This document shows positions 16,935-27,107 of a stretch of 64,000 bases of DNA, in pieces; the stretch's first letter is position 1, and every line of letters starts with the position of its first letter. The notes beneath the pieces are model-generated. The model ran no database searches, was not told the origin of the DNA, and was given only the letters and a program-made list of their open reading frames with translations. Origin of the DNA: Flavobacterium tiangeerense (GTDB taxonomy: Bacteria > Bacteroidota > Bacteroidia > Flavobacteriales > Flavobacteriaceae); the NCBI RefSeq assembly GCF_007830355.1, contig NZ_VLKO01000009.1:148068-212067 (forward strand), in the 5' to 3' direction. The translations under genes and the position numbers were made by a program.

Positions 16935-17825
16935 AGACTTTGGGTTTGAAATAGAACATAAATAGCCCAATCTAAAACAATTAAAAAAGAATAATTTTGG
17001 ATTGTTACTTTTTAAATTTTGTTCCAATGCTTTCGAAAATACTTTGAAAGCCAGAGCTATGCCATATTGAATTTTAGTTTTAATTAAAAAATCATATAGT
17101 GAAAGCAATTTGACAAACTTAGAATCAATTGTTTTTGTTTGATACAATTGCTGCAAATTTTCCAGAGATTGCTTGGTTTTACTTAAATAATCATAGTTTG
17201 TGTCAATATCACCATGTTCTACACCATTTTCAAGATGCATTAAAGAAAAAAGTTTGAGACTCAAGCGATAGGAAAGTTGGGTATCGTCATGACCGTATTT
17301 GGTGGTATTCGTGTCAAATCTTACCGTGTCAAAACACTTTTTTTTGATGAGTGTATTGTTAAAAAGCAGTGCAGAATACCCTTTTTTTTCTCGTTCAGGG
17401 GCACTTTGGTCTTCCATATAGCGACCGTATTTCCAGCGCAGTTTTTGATTATTTGAAGGGCACTTTTCAGGATGAACTCGGCCACCATAAACAATATCGA
17501 AAGTGTTTATTTGTTTGATGTAGTGGTGAATAAAGTTTTTGTTTGTGATAATTGAATCGCCATCTAAAAAAAGCAGCCAATCATATTTTGATTGTGCTGC
17601 TAGATTATTTCTATTTTCTCGGTGGCTAATATTATTTTTTAAGGAAACAAAGCTACAATGTGATAAGTCGTTTATTTTTTCATTAAAAAGATTCAAATCT
17701 GATTCTGAAGCATCATCTTGACAAATAATTTCGAATGGTATTTCTTGTTCGACGCATTGTCTATGCAGTTCTTGAACGGTAGGAAATGCATTGAAATTAT
17801 AAATAGGAACAAGAATAGAAAGCAT
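16926..17825 (-). CDS. Family 2 glycosyltransferase
   Basis: 299 residues. SILVPIYNFNAFPTVQEL opens the GT-A domain and LLFLDGDSIITNKNFI carries the DGD metal motif near 88-90. YGHDDTQLSYRLSL matches the acceptor-side (E/D)D motif. The start ATG shares its A with the ftsE stop (TAATG), so it is coupled to ftsE. The 3' ends of this gene and the plus-strand GT4 overlap by 9 bp. Confidence 0.88.
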   Translation of the reverse strand: MLSILVPIYNFNAFPTVQELHRQCVEQEIPFEIICQDDASESDLNLFNEKINDLSHCSFVSLKNNISHRENRNNLAAQSKYDWLLFLDGDSIITNKNFIHHYIKQINTFDIVYGGRVHPEKCPSNNQKLRWKYGRYMEDQSAPEREKKGYSALLFNNTLIKKKCFDTVRFDTNTTKYGHDDTQLSYRLSLKLFSLMHLENGVEHGDIDTNYDYLSKTKQSLENLQQLYQTKTIDSKFVKLLSLYDFLIKTKIQYGIALAFKVFSKALEQNLKSNNPKLFFFNCFRLGYLCSISNPKSLG

Positions 17826-18511
17826 TACGAATTGCGTTGCTGTATCACTTCGAATATTTTAGAATCTTCACATTTTAATGTTTTGGATGGGAATTTCATC
17901 AATAAAGCATAATCATGCGTAGCCATAATGATTGTTTTTCCTATAGCATTAATCTTTTTTAGTACTTCAAGAACTTCGGCACTGGTTTGAGGATCAAGAT
18001 TTCCCGTAGGTTCATCAGCAAGGATTAGCTCAGGGTCATTAAGTAATGCGCGAGCAATTGCTACACGCTGTTGTTCTCCACCAGATAATTGATGTGGCAT
18101 TTTTTTGCCAAATTCACCCATCCCTACTTTATTTAAAACTTCCTCAATTTTAGCTTCCATTTCACCGTTATCGGTCCATCCAGTAGCTTTTAGCACAAAT
18201 AACATGTTGTCATTTACGGTGCGATCTGGTAGTAACTTAAAATCTTGAAAAACAATTCCAATTTTTCGACGTAAAAACGGAATGTCATCTTCTTTTAAAG
18301 TTGCTAAATCAAAGTCAACAATTGTTCCTTCTCCCTCTGTCAAAGCCAAATCAGCGTAAAGTGTTTTCATTAAACTACTTTTACCAGAACCTGTTTTACC
18401 AATGATATAAAGAAATTCGCCATGCTTTACCTCCAAGTTTACATCAGATAAAATTGATTTATTTTCTTGATAAATAGTTACATTTTTTAAGGATAGTACG
18501 GATTGTGACAT
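17825..18511 (-). CDS. ftsE: Cell-division ABC ATPase FtsE
   Basis: 228 residues, one ABC ATPase domain. The Walker A is GKTGSGKSS at about 38-46. The signature [15 protein letters not shown] is at about 142-156, and the Walker [12 protein letters not shown] follows. With FtsX it regulates peptidoglycan hydrolases at the septum. No ftsX is adjacent, so the partner must be elsewhere; the neighbour here is a glycosyltransferase. A LolD-type lipoprotein exporter ATPase is the main alternative. Confidence 0.85.
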   Translation of the reverse strand: MSQSVLSLKNVTIYQENKSILSDVNLEVKHGEFLYIIGKTGSGKSSLMKTLYADLALTEGEGTIVDFDLATLKEDDIPFLRRKIGIVFQDFKLLPDRTVNDNMLFVLKATGWTDNGEMEAKIEEVLNKVGMGEFGKKMPHQLSGGEQQRVAIARALLNDPELILADEPTGNLDPQTSAEVLEVLKKINAIGKTIIMATHDYALLMKFPSKTLKCEDSKIFEVIQQRNS

Positions 18512-18700
18512 GTTTTACATTTGTTTATGGGGTAAAAGTAATAAGTTAACGCAACGATTCAAAATAAATTCTGTTGTAATGCTTAGAATTCGATAAAAAA
18601 TTAAAGAACAAAATCAAACCCACCGTTTCTAAAAATAATCCTAGAACAGTATGCGAACCAACAGCAATTGTAAAAAAATCATAATAAATCCCGTATTCAA

Positions 18701-18731
18701 TTCGTTATAGACTCAGAATATAATACATTTG
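18701..18731 (+). promoter_or_regulatory. Candidate promoter of the TPR gene
   Basis: TTCG (18701-18704), 19 bp, then TACATTTG (18724-18731), 22 bp before the ATG. It matches the Bacteroidota -33/-7 pattern with one mismatch in the -33. Confidence 0.5.
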
Positions 18732-18752
18732 AATTATTAAAATAAAAGTACA

Positions 18753-21700
18753 ATGCGTAAACTTTCTCAATGTTTTATAGGTAGCCTTTTTATCTATGCC
18801 ACTAGTCTTAGTGCACAAAAAACAGCAATATATACTCATGACTCCAGGGAATTTGACAAAGCAGTCTCATTATTCAAAGATGATCAATATGCATCTGCCC
18901 AATTAATTTTTAATAAAGTAAAAGAAACAGCCACCACCGAGGAGCTAAAATCAGATTGTACTTATTATGCCGCAAACTGCGCCATTAGAACCAACCAGTC
19001 TAATGCAGATGAGTTGATGGAACAGTTTGTTACAGATTATCCCACGAGTGTAAAACAAAATCAAGCGTATATAGAGGTAGCGCAATTTCACTTTAAACAA
19101 GGAAATTATCCTCAAGCTTTGCAATGGTTCGATAAAGTTGACGAGTCTAGTTTGAGTAGAAATGATCAAGATAAGTTTAATTTTCAAAAAGGATATGGTA
19201 ACTTTAATGCTAAGAAACGCAAGGAGGCAACTGCGTATTTTAACAAAGTAATTAACTCACAAGAATATGGTTCACAAGCTAAATACTACCTAGGATTTAT
19301 GGCTTATGAGGGCGATGATTATAAGCAAGCAACTAAATATTTTGATGAAGTTTCGGGTGAGGAGAAGTACAAAGAAAAATTGTCGTATTACCAAGCCGAT
19401 ATGAATTTTAAGCTTGGTAATTTTCAAAAAGCTATCGATTTAGGGCAAAAAGCAATGGCTGGTTCAAATGCTTTAGAAAAATCAGAGCTGAATAAAATCA
19501 TTGGCGAAAGCTACTTTAATCTAAAACAATACAGCAACGCAATTCCTTTTTTAGAGGCTTATAAAGGCAAAAAAGGGAAGTGGACAAATACAGATTTTTA
19601 CCAATTAGGTTATGCGCATTACAAGCAAAAAGATTTTGAAAATGCAATCAGTCAGTTTAATAAAATAATAGGAGGGAAAGATTTTGTGGCACAAAATGCC
19701 TACTATCATCTGGGCGAAAGTTACTTGAATACAGATAAGAAACAACAAGCATTAAACGCTTTCAAGAATGCGTCTGAAATGGATTTTGATCTCGCCATTC
19801 AAGAAGATGCGAGTTTAAATTATGCTAAATTGAGTTATGAATTAGGCAATTCCTATCAAAGTGTACCAGCCGTTTTACAAGCTTTTTTAAAGAAATATCC
19901 AGAGAATGCGAATAAAAATGAGATTGAGAAATTATTGATAGACTCCTATATTTCTTCTAAAAATTACAAAGAAGCGCTCGTATTATTAGAAAAAAATAAG
20001 TCACCCGAAAATAAAGTAGCGTACCAAAAAGTTCTTTTTTACCGAGGATTAGAATTGTACACCGACGCAAATTTTAATGAAGCTTTGAAAATGTTTACCA
20101 AGGCTTTAACCGAACAAAAAGATCCTGTTTTTACTGCTAGAACAATTTTTTGGAAAGCAGAAACAGAATATGTTTTAAATGATTTTAAAGAGGCTTTACT
20201 CACTTTCAAACAGTTTACAAATGCGGCTCAGGCAAACACGGTTCCGGAGTTTAAAAATCACAATTACAATATAGCATACACGTTCTTTAAGTTGAAAGAA
20301 TACGAACAAGCTGGGAATTATTTTCAAAAACAAATTGATAACGCTACTGCGGATAAAGTTCGTTTTCAAGATTCTTATTTAAGACTTGCGGATTGTCGAT
20401 TTGTAACTTCAAAATATGCGGAGGCCTTACAAGCGTATTCAAAAGTGGTAGACTCAAAAAGTGTAGATGCTGATTATGCTTATTTTCAAAGAGCTATTTC
20501 GTATGGTTTTATGGGTAAAAATGATAAAAAAATTAATGATTTAAATTCATTTTTAGAGGCCTATCAAAAATCTGATTTTAGAGATGATGCGTTGTTTGAA
20601 CTAGCAAATACCTATGTTGCTGAAAACGAAAATGACAAAGGAATTAAGACCTACGACAGATTGAATACCGAGTTTAAAAACGGAACATTTACTTCTAGAT
20701 CAATTTTACGTCAAGGTTTAATTTTTTACAATACAGATAAAGACGATCAAGCATTAGTCAAATTTAAAAAAGTTGCTGCTGATTTCCCTAGAACTCCTGA
20801 GGCACTAGAGGCTGTAGCAACAGCTAGATTGATTTATGTAGACACGGGACGAGTAAATGAATATGCAACGTGGGTTAAGACACTCGATTTTGTTGCTGTA
20901 ACGGATGCAGAATTAGACAATGACAGTTATGAGGCAGCCGAAAAGCAATTTCAGCAAAACAATACAAAGCAAGCTATTGCTGGATTTGCAAGTTATGTAA
21001 GTCAGTTTCCACGCGGACTTCATGCTTTACCAGCTAACTATTATTTAGCGCAACTTTATTTTACAGATGGTGCCGAGAACAAAACTATTCCGCATTATGA
21101 GTACGTAGTGGCTCAGCCTCGAAATGAATTTTCAGAGCAGTCTTTGTCTCGATTGTCTCAAATTTATCTTAAAAATAAAGATTCAGAGAAAGCAATTGCA
21201 ATGCTAACTAGATTGGAAAACGAAGCAGAAACGTCTCAAAACAAAACTTTTGCTCAGTCTAATTTGATGAAATTGTATTACGACAATAAAGACTATCCTA
21301 ATTCGGGTGTTTATGCCGAAAAAGTATTGCTAAATCCTAAAACGGATAATGGAGTAAAAAGTGATGCTCAAATTATCATTGCCCGTGCTGCAATAGTTAA
21401 CGGAGACGAAGTAAAAGCGAAAAGCGCTTATGCAAAATTAATGGCTACGGCCAAAGGAGAACTGGCAGCAGAGGCGTTGTATTATGATGCCTATTTTAAA
21501 AACAAAGAGGCTAATTATGAAGCTTCGAATACAGCGGTGCAAAAATTAGCTAAAAGTTATGCTAGTTATAAATATTTTGGTGCTAAAGGATTGGTGCTAA
21601 TGGCTAAGAATTTTTATGGACTGAAAGATAGTTTTCAAGCCACTTATATTTTAGAGAATGTTATTCAGAATTTCACTGATTTCCCAGATGTTGTTGCTGA

Positions 21701-21767
21701 TGCTCAAAAAGAATTAGATATTATCAAAACCGAAGAGTCCAAAACAAACTCATCTGTAACTAAATAA
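18753..21767 (+). CDS. Large exported tetratricopeptide-repeat protein
   Basis: 1004 residues. A signal peptide (1-21) ends LSAQ. Almost the whole mature chain is TPR-like helical pairs with the A-Y-F pattern (for example YPQALQWFDKVDE, YSNAIPFLEAYKGK, FEEALKMFTKAL-type units). Such proteins are scaffolds of periplasmic or outer-membrane complexes. It has its own promoter and is followed by phzF, so shared function is not implied. Confidence 0.85.
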   Translation: MRKLSQCFIGSLFIYATSLSAQKTAIYTHDSREFDKAVSLFKDDQYASAQLIFNKVKETATTEELKSDCTYYAANCAIRTNQSNADELMEQFVTDYPTSVKQNQAYIEVAQFHFKQGNYPQALQWFDKVDESSLSRNDQDKFNFQKGYGNFNAKKRKEATAYFNKVINSQEYGSQAKYYLGFMAYEGDDYKQATKYFDEVSGEEKYKEKLSYYQADMNFKLGNFQKAIDLGQKAMAGSNALEKSELNKIIGESYFNLKQYSNAIPFLEAYKGKKGKWTNTDFYQLGYAHYKQKDFENAISQFNKIIGGKDFVAQNAYYHLGESYLNTDKKQQALNAFKNASEMDFDLAIQEDASLNYAKLSYELGNSYQSVPAVLQAFLKKYPENANKNEIEKLLIDSYISSKNYKEALVLLEKNKSPENKVAYQKVLFYRGLELYTDANFNEALKMFTKALTEQKDPVFTARTIFWKAETEYVLNDFKEALLTFKQFTNAAQANTVPEFKNHNYNIAYTFFKLKEYEQAGNYFQKQIDNATADKVRFQDSYLRLADCRFVTSKYAEALQAYSKVVDSKSVDADYAYFQRAISYGFMGKNDKKINDLNSFLEAYQKSDFRDDALFELANTYVAENENDKGIKTYDRLNTEFKNGTFTSRSILRQGLIFYNTDKDDQALVKFKKVAADFPRTPEALEAVATARLIYVDTGRVNEYATWVKTLDFVAVTDAELDNDSYEAAEKQFQQNNTKQAIAGFASYVSQFPRGLHALPANYYLAQLYFTDGAENKTIPHYEYVVAQPRNEFSEQSLSRLSQIYLKNKDSEKAIAMLTRLENEAETSQNKTFAQSNLMKLYYDNKDYPNSGVYAEKVLLNPKTDNGVKSDAQIIIARAAIVNGDEVKAKSAYAKLMATAKGELAAEALYYDAYFKNKEANYEASNTAVQKLAKSYASYKYFGAKGLVLMAKNFYGLKDSFQATYILENVIQNFTDFPDVVADAQKELDIIKTEESKTNSSVTK

Positions 21768-21820
21768 TTGCTTCACAGAATTGTTTGGAAATGATGTTTG
21801 ATTTTTAATAAAATAGAAAA

Positions 21821-22684
21821 ATGAATTTAGATTTTTATATAGTAGATGTTTTTACGGATGCTAAGTATGCAGGCAATCAACTTGCTGTTTTTTTTGGTGC
21901 CGAAAGCCTGAGCAAAGTTAAAATGCAACAAATTGCAAAGGAAATTAACTTTGCCGAAAGTACTTTTATTACCCATATTAATAAGGAAACAAATAGTGCC
22001 GAAATTAAAATTTTTACCCCTGAACATGAAATGCAGTTTGCAGGGCATCCCATCATTGGTACATCATGGGTTTTAATGAATAAAATTTTCAATGACAATC
22101 CATCAACTATTACAATACAGGTTCCTGTGGGAGCAATTCCTGTTAATCAAAAAGATGGATTTATTTGGCTTCAGGCAGCACAACCTACTTTTTTAGACGT
22201 TTATTTGAAAGATGATTTTTCTTCATTTAGTACTTTGTCACAAGATGATTTTGATATAAATTTCCCTATTCAAGAGGTGACTACTGGTAGCGCATTTGTG
22301 ATGGTACCAGTAAAAAATGAAGAGGTGCTGGGCAAGATTGTTTTGGATAAAAATAAAGCAGAACAATGGTTGCGCCAAAATTGTAAAACACCACATAGGG
22401 CTTTTTACTTTTTTTGTTTAGAAAATGAAAAATTATCTAGCAGAATGATGTGTATAGAGAACAACCAATTGATTGAGGATGCGGCTACAGGTAGTGCCAG
22501 TACATGCTTGCAAGCATTTTTGTTACAATACCACAGCCCAGAAATAAAGCTTGTCAATCACCAGGGACATTTTATACATAGGCCTTCTCAAATTTATTTT
22601 GACGGAACCAAAAGTGGTGAAAATTATGAAATTAAAATTGGTGGCAAATCTCAGTTTCTTGCAAAAGGAGTATGGGAAGTATAA
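21821..22684 (+). CDS. PhzF-family isomerase/epimerase-like protein
   Basis: 287 residues, with the two-fold diaminopimelate-epimerase-like barrel. The conserved EINFAESTFI (catalytic Glu at about 46), FAGHPIIGTSWVL and EDAATGSASTCLQAFLL motifs are all present. PhzF itself works in phenazine synthesis; most relatives, as here without phenazine genes, are of unknown substrate. The gap to the next gene is 47 bp, so cotranscription is likely. Confidence 0.88.
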   Translation: MNLDFYIVDVFTDAKYAGNQLAVFFGAESLSKVKMQQIAKEINFAESTFITHINKETNSAEIKIFTPEHEMQFAGHPIIGTSWVLMNKIFNDNPSTITIQVPVGAIPVNQKDGFIWLQAAQPTFLDVYLKDDFSSFSTLSQDDFDINFPIQEVTTGSAFVMVPVKNEEVLGKIVLDKNKAEQWLRQNCKTPHRAFYFFCLENEKLSSRMMCIENNQLIEDAATGSASTCLQAFLLQYHSPEIKLVNHQGHFIHRPSQIYFDGTKSGENYEIKIGGKSQFLAKGVWEV

Positions 22685-22731
22685 GCTTGCATAAAAAAGC
22701 ATTAAAAAAATAAGAAGTAAACACAATAGAA

Positions 22732-24519
22732 ATGACATTGAATCCATCCATTATAAACGTACAGAATCATAGCAAAATCGGAATTTTAAAGCCGTTAGTA
22801 TTGGGCTTTTTGTTTATGGGTATAATTCCAATTTCTTGGTCACAAAAAAAAGAGCAAATAGGGACAGAAACGGTAAACGTAGTCAAGCCATTTACTCCTA
22901 AAATTTCAGATGCCTTTAAAGTCAAAGAAGTTCCTGAACTTGAGGAAGTGGGTAATTCGAAAAAAGAAACGGTTAAATATGCTATTTTTTCATTTCCAGT
23001 AGCATCAACTTTTACACCTTCAAAGGGAAAAGCACAAGGAGTTGAAAAGGAAAAACAACCTCATGTTTTTAAAAATTATGCCACATTTGGTGCGGGTAAT
23101 TATGGAACACTTGTAGGAGAACTGTTTGTGAATCATGATTTAAATGCTACTGATTATGTGGGTGGAATGTTCAGGCACCACTCCTCGCAAGGCGGGATTA
23201 ACACGATAGATTTAGATAATAGTTTTTATGATACAGCATTCGATATTATGTACGGTTCAAATCAAAAAACGCTTTCGTATAATCTTGATTTGGGTTACAA
23301 TAACCAAGTCTACAATTGGTATGGGTTGCCTTTAAATTTTGGAAATTCCTTAACTAATTCTGATAAAGGAGTTTTACTTGCTAGTATAGATCCTAAACAA
23401 GCGTACAATACTTTGTCTTTCTCAGGAAACGTAGTGCTTACCGAGGGAATATTAGATAAGGCTACTCTCAAATTTAATAGATTTACGGATCTTTATAAAT
23501 CAGCCGAAAATCGTTTTGTGGTAAAGCCCACACTTGAACTTCAAGTAATGGATTATGCTGTAAAAACAGATGTTATTGTGGATTATGTAGGCGGAAATTT
23601 TGTCACTAATAACAGCAATACAGCAGCTATTGATTATGGTTTTGCAAATTTTGGACTCTCGCCAAGTTTTGTGATGCAAGAGAAAGATTGGACTTTAAAT
23701 CTTGGTGCTACTATTTATTATAGTTTGGATACCAAAAACAGCAATAGCTCTTTATATATCTATCCAAAATTTAATGCGTCTTACAAAGTGGTGGGCGATT
23801 TGATGATATTTTATGCTGGTGCCGAAGGGAATTTAAACCAAAATTCCTATCAAGATTTTGTGACCGAAAACTCATTTTTGTCTCCTACCTTGTTGATTAA
23901 CCCTACCGATAATCAATATGAAATCTACGCAGGTCTTAAAGGAAAGTTGAGCAATACTGTGAGTTATACCTTGAGAGGTTCGTATAACAATGAGCGCAAC
24001 AAGGCTTTGTTTAAAAGCAATGATTATAGTGAGAGCGGCACAAATATGAACTATGGTTTTGGGAACTCATTTCAAGTGGTGTATGATGATATGCGTACCC
24101 TTCGTTTTTTCGGAGAACTTAAAGCTGATTTTTCAAAGGATGTTTCTTTTGGAATAAACGGAAGCTTTAGCAGTTTTACAAATGATTTTCAACAAGAGGC
24201 TTGGAACTTACCAGCAATTCAGATTAAAGCAAATCTTGACGTGGATATCACAGAGAAATGGTATGCTGGCGCAAATGTATTTTATGTAGGAGAACGTAAA
24301 GATCTTCAAAACAGCACTACTTTTTTACCATCAACTACTCCGATTATATTAGAAGGATATTTTGATGTGAATGCAAATGTGGGTTATAAATACAATGAGC
24401 AATTAACGGGTTTTATAAAATTAAACAATCTAACCAATAACAACTATCAAAAATGGTTGAATTTCCCAGTGCAAGGTTTTCAATTTTTAGTGGGAGCCAA
24501 TTATAAGTTTGATTTTTAA
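22732..24519 (+). CDS. Outer-membrane beta-barrel related to TonB-dependent receptors, no clear plug
   Basis: 595 residues. A hydrophobic segment at about 20-36 ends SWSQ and is a late signal peptide, so translation may start internally. After about 90 residues, alternating aromatic strands run to the end, with a TonB-receptor-like tail (KLNNLTNNNYQKWLNFPVQGFQFLVGANYKFDF). I see no typical plug domain, so active TonB-driven import is uncertain. It lies just after phzF. Confidence 0.7.
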   Translation: MTLNPSIINVQNHSKIGILKPLVLGFLFMGIIPISWSQKKEQIGTETVNVVKPFTPKISDAFKVKEVPELEEVGNSKKETVKYAIFSFPVASTFTPSKGKAQGVEKEKQPHVFKNYATFGAGNYGTLVGELFVNHDLNATDYVGGMFRHHSSQGGINTIDLDNSFYDTAFDIMYGSNQKTLSYNLDLGYNNQVYNWYGLPLNFGNSLTNSDKGVLLASIDPKQAYNTLSFSGNVVLTEGILDKATLKFNRFTDLYKSAENRFVVKPTLELQVMDYAVKTDVIVDYVGGNFVTNNSNTAAIDYGFANFGLSPSFVMQEKDWTLNLGATIYYSLDTKNSNSSLYIYPKFNASYKVVGDLMIFYAGAEGNLNQNSYQDFVTENSFLSPTLLINPTDNQYEIYAGLKGKLSNTVSYTLRGSYNNERNKALFKSNDYSESGTNMNYGFGNSFQVVYDDMRTLRFFGELKADFSKDVSFGINGSFSSFTNDFQQEAWNLPAIQIKANLDVDITEKWYAGANVFYVGERKDLQNSTTFLPSTTPIILEGYFDVNANVGYKYNEQLTGFIKLNNLTNNNYQKWLNFPVQGFQFLVGANYKFDF

Positions 24520-24534
24520 TTTTTTTACCGAAGC

Positions 24535-24626
24535 ACACGGTTCAAACGAATGCACAGAGACCACAGAAAATATAATTAAAATACTTTGTGAACATTGCGC
24601 TTTCTTTGTGAACTTTGTGGTTAAAT
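24535..24626. repeat. CTTTGTGAAC-type low-complexity repeat
   Basis: The gap before the Gre-like gene holds CACAGAGACCACAGA at 24553-24567, then CTTTGTGAAC (24584-24593) and CTTTGTGAACTTTGTGG (24604-24620). The right part is a partial inverted copy of the left. I recall similar CACAGAG...TTTGTG phrases between genes in many Bacteroidota. Confidence 0.55.
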
Positions 24627-24634
24627 TTTAAATT

Positions 24635-25084
24635 ATGACTTTCAAACAAAAAATCCACACTCATTATTTACAGTTGGTTCAAGACCGTATAGATGTCTTC
24701 AAAGACATGATCACGGCACTTACTGAAGATTCTAAAAATGATGCCAAAGGTTCAGCAGGCGATAAACACGAAACGGCTTTGTCGATGATGCACCTTGAGC
24801 AAGAAAAACTCAATCATAAATTGAAAGAAGTATTGGGTCAAAAAGCCATTTTAGATAAAATTGACTCCACTACAAGTGCTCAAACTATTATTGTGGGAAG
24901 CTTGGTCAAAGCCAATGGTATTTATTTGTATGTAAGTGCAGCACTTCCTAAAATTGCTGTTGATGGTATCAATGTAATTGCACTTTCTCCGCAATCACCA
25001 TTGGGCTCGAAGTTAATGGGAAACCAAGAAGGATTTACTTTTGAGATTAATGGTTCAAAGTATATCATTCAATCAATTCAATAA
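24635..25084 (+). CDS. GreA/GreB-like C-terminal-domain protein
   Basis: 149 residues. An N-terminal helical part (SAGDKHETALSMMHLEQEKLNHKLKEVLG, about 42-70) looks like a coiled coil. The C-terminal half (IIVGSLVKANGIYLYVSAALPKIAVDGINVIALSPQSPLGSKLMG) resembles the FKBP-like C-terminal domain of Gre factors. It may bind RNA polymerase. Database entries often label relatives as 3-oxoacyl-ACP synthase, which the sequence does not support. Confidence 0.7.
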   Translation: MTFKQKIHTHYLQLVQDRIDVFKDMITALTEDSKNDAKGSAGDKHETALSMMHLEQEKLNHKLKEVLGQKAILDKIDSTTSAQTIIVGSLVKANGIYLYVSAALPKIAVDGINVIALSPQSPLGSKLMGNQEGFTFEINGSKYIIQSIQ

Positions 25085-25197
25085 AAATTTTGTGCTATTT
25101 ACACTTTACAAGTAGAGTCTGTTTTTTATTTAGATTTTAATTGGTGTTTTGCAGTATTTAGTTATTTTTAGTTTAAATATGTAACTGGATATCGGCT

Positions 25198-25234
25198 TTG
25201 TGTTTTACAGATGAAACTATAATTGCATCTTTGC
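25198..25234 (+). promoter_or_regulatory. Shared asnB promoter module, copy 1
   Basis: TTGTGTTTTA (25198-25207), 16 bp, TGCATCTTTGC (25224-25234). The second block contains CATCTTTG, one base from a TAnnTTTG -7 box. The same two blocks with the same spacing precede the second asparagine synthetase at 28852-28888. Confidence 0.65.
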
Positions 25235-25274
25235 TTTATCAAAATAAATAAATTCATTTATAAAATATAGCATT

Positions 25275-26951
25275 ATGTGTGGAATAGTATGTGCGTTCGA
25301 CCTGAAACAAAAAGCAGAAGTTTTAAGACCTAAGGTTTTAGAAATGTCAAAAATAATTCGGCATCGTGGACCAGACTGGAGTGGAATTTTCAGCAACGAA
25401 AAAGCCATTTTATCGCATGAACGTTTAGCAATTGTGGATCCAGCATCGGGAAAACAACCTTTATTTAGCGAAGACAAACAGCTTATCTTAGCTGCCAATG
25501 GTGAGATTTACAACCATAGAGCATTGCGCAAGCAATTTGAAGGCAAGTATAATTTTCAAACAGAAAGTGATTGCGAAGTTATTTTGGCACTTTACAAAGA
25601 AAAAGGACCTCATTTTATAGATGAAATGAACGGAATTTTTGGCTTTGCCATTTATGATGTAGAGAAGGATGAATACTTCATTGCAAGGGATCACATGGGA
25701 ATTATTCCTTTGTACATCGGTTGGGATGAGCACGGTACGTTTTATGTTGCTTCTGAATTGAAAGCTTTAGAAGGATATTGTACAAAAATTCAATTATTTC
25801 CTCCTGGACATTATATGACGAGTAAAGATGGCGAATTTGTACAATGGTATAAAAGAGATTGGACTGATTATGATGCTGTAAAAGATAACGAAACAAACAT
25901 TCAGGATATAAAAGTAGCATTAGAAGCAGCCGTTCACAGACAATTAATGAGTGATGTACCTTATGGTGTTTTACTTTCTGGCGGGTTAGATTCCTCTATA
26001 ACTTCGGCTGTAGCCAAAAAATTTGCACAAAAACGCATTGAGTCTGGTGATACTACCGATGCTTGGTATCCACAATTACACTCATTTTCAGTAGGATTAG
26101 AAGGTTCTCCTGATCTTGCAGCAGCGCAAATTGTAGCAAACCATATAGGAACCATTCATCACGAAATTAAATTCACGATTCAAGAAGGTTTAGATGCGGT
26201 CAAAGATGTAATTTACAACTTAGAAACTTATGATGTAACTACCATTAGAGCATCAACACCTATGTGGTTGATGGCGAGAGTTATTAAGTCAATGGGTATA
26301 AAAATGGTACTTTCTGGTGAGGGAGCTGATGAACTTTTTGGAGGCTATCTATACTTTCACAAAGCGCCAAATGCAAGGGAATTTCACGAAGAGAATGTGC
26401 GTAAACTAAGTAAACTGCACATGTACGATTGTTTGCGTGCGAATAAGAGTTTGGCCGCGTGGGGAATCGAAGGACGTGTTCCTTTCCTTGACAAAGAATT
26501 CATGGATGTGGCCATGCGCATCAACCCGCAAGATAAAATGATCAATGCAGCGCATCCCATGGAGAAATGGGTGGTTCGTAAAGCATTCGAAGATATGTTG
26601 CCACCAAGTGTAGCGTGGAGGCAAAAAGAACAATTTAGTGATGGTGTAGGGTACAGCTGGATAGATACTTTAAAAGAAGTTGTTGCCGTTGAGGTTTCTG
26701 ACGAACAATTAGCAAATGCCAAATATAAGTTTCCGTTGCAAACACCAACATCAAAAGAGGAATATTACTATCGTTCTATCTTTCACGACCATTTTCCTAG
26801 TGACGCTGCCGCACTGTGTGTACCTCAAGAAGCCAGCGTTGCATGTAGTACTAAAATAGCTTTAGAGTGGGATGAAGCTTTCAAGAACATGAATGATCCA
26901 TCGGGTAGGGCTGTAGCAAGTGTTCATGATGATGCTTACGCAAAAGTGTAG
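25275..26951 (+). CDS. asnB: Asparagine synthase (glutamine-hydrolysing), class II
   Basis: 558 residues. Glutamine provides ammonia to AMP-activated aspartate. Cys2 after the initiator Met is the Ntn nucleophile of the glutaminase domain (MCGIVCAFD), with RHRGPD at 29-34 and NGEIYNH at 75-81. The synthetase domain has the PP-loop SGGLDSS at 235-241 and SGEGADELFGGY near 345-356. It is complete and close to E. coli AsnB in length. A second paralogue lies 2 kb downstream with a similar promoter. Confidence 0.95.
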   Translation: MCGIVCAFDLKQKAEVLRPKVLEMSKIIRHRGPDWSGIFSNEKAILSHERLAIVDPASGKQPLFSEDKQLILAANGEIYNHRALRKQFEGKYNFQTESDCEVILALYKEKGPHFIDEMNGIFGFAIYDVEKDEYFIARDHMGIIPLYIGWDEHGTFYVASELKALEGYCTKIQLFPPGHYMTSKDGEFVQWYKRDWTDYDAVKDNETNIQDIKVALEAAVHRQLMSDVPYGVLLSGGLDSSITSAVAKKFAQKRIESGDTTDAWYPQLHSFSVGLEGSPDLAAAQIVANHIGTIHHEIKFTIQEGLDAVKDVIYNLETYDVTTIRASTPMWLMARVIKSMGIKMVLSGEGADELFGGYLYFHKAPNAREFHEENVRKLSKLHMYDCLRANKSLAAWGIEGRVPFLDKEFMDVAMRINPQDKMINAAHPMEKWVVRKAFEDMLPPSVAWRQKEQFSDGVGYSWIDTLKEVVAVEVSDEQLANAKYKFPLQTPTSKEEYYYRSIFHDHFPSDAAALCVPQEASVACSTKIALEWDEAFKNMNDPSGRAVASVHDDAYAKV

Positions 26952-26977
26952 CAAAATAGTTTAATAATTAGTAAAGG

Positions 26978-27006
26978 AAACGCACCCGAAAGGAGTGCGT
27001 TTTTTT
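26978..27006 (+). terminator. asnB terminator
   Basis: ACGCAC (26980-26985) pairs with GTGCGT (26995-27000), AA/TT-extended, followed by a T run. It separates the first asnB from the amidohydrolase. Confidence 0.85.
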
Positions 27007-27107
27007 ATGTATAAAAATAACATTAAACCTTAAAATGGTTTTAATTCTAAATTAATGCGCTCTATTTCAGGACAGTTTTTTATATTAGCGTGACTAAATT
27101 ATAACTT

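Noticed and set aside
24535..24626. CTTTGTG repeats as the start of a CRISPR array
   Set aside because: Only two or three short, uneven copies without spacers of regular length; no cas gene in the window.
24635..25084. 3-oxoacyl-ACP synthase
   Set aside because: A label seen on relatives in databases; the sequence has no ketosynthase motif and is far too short.
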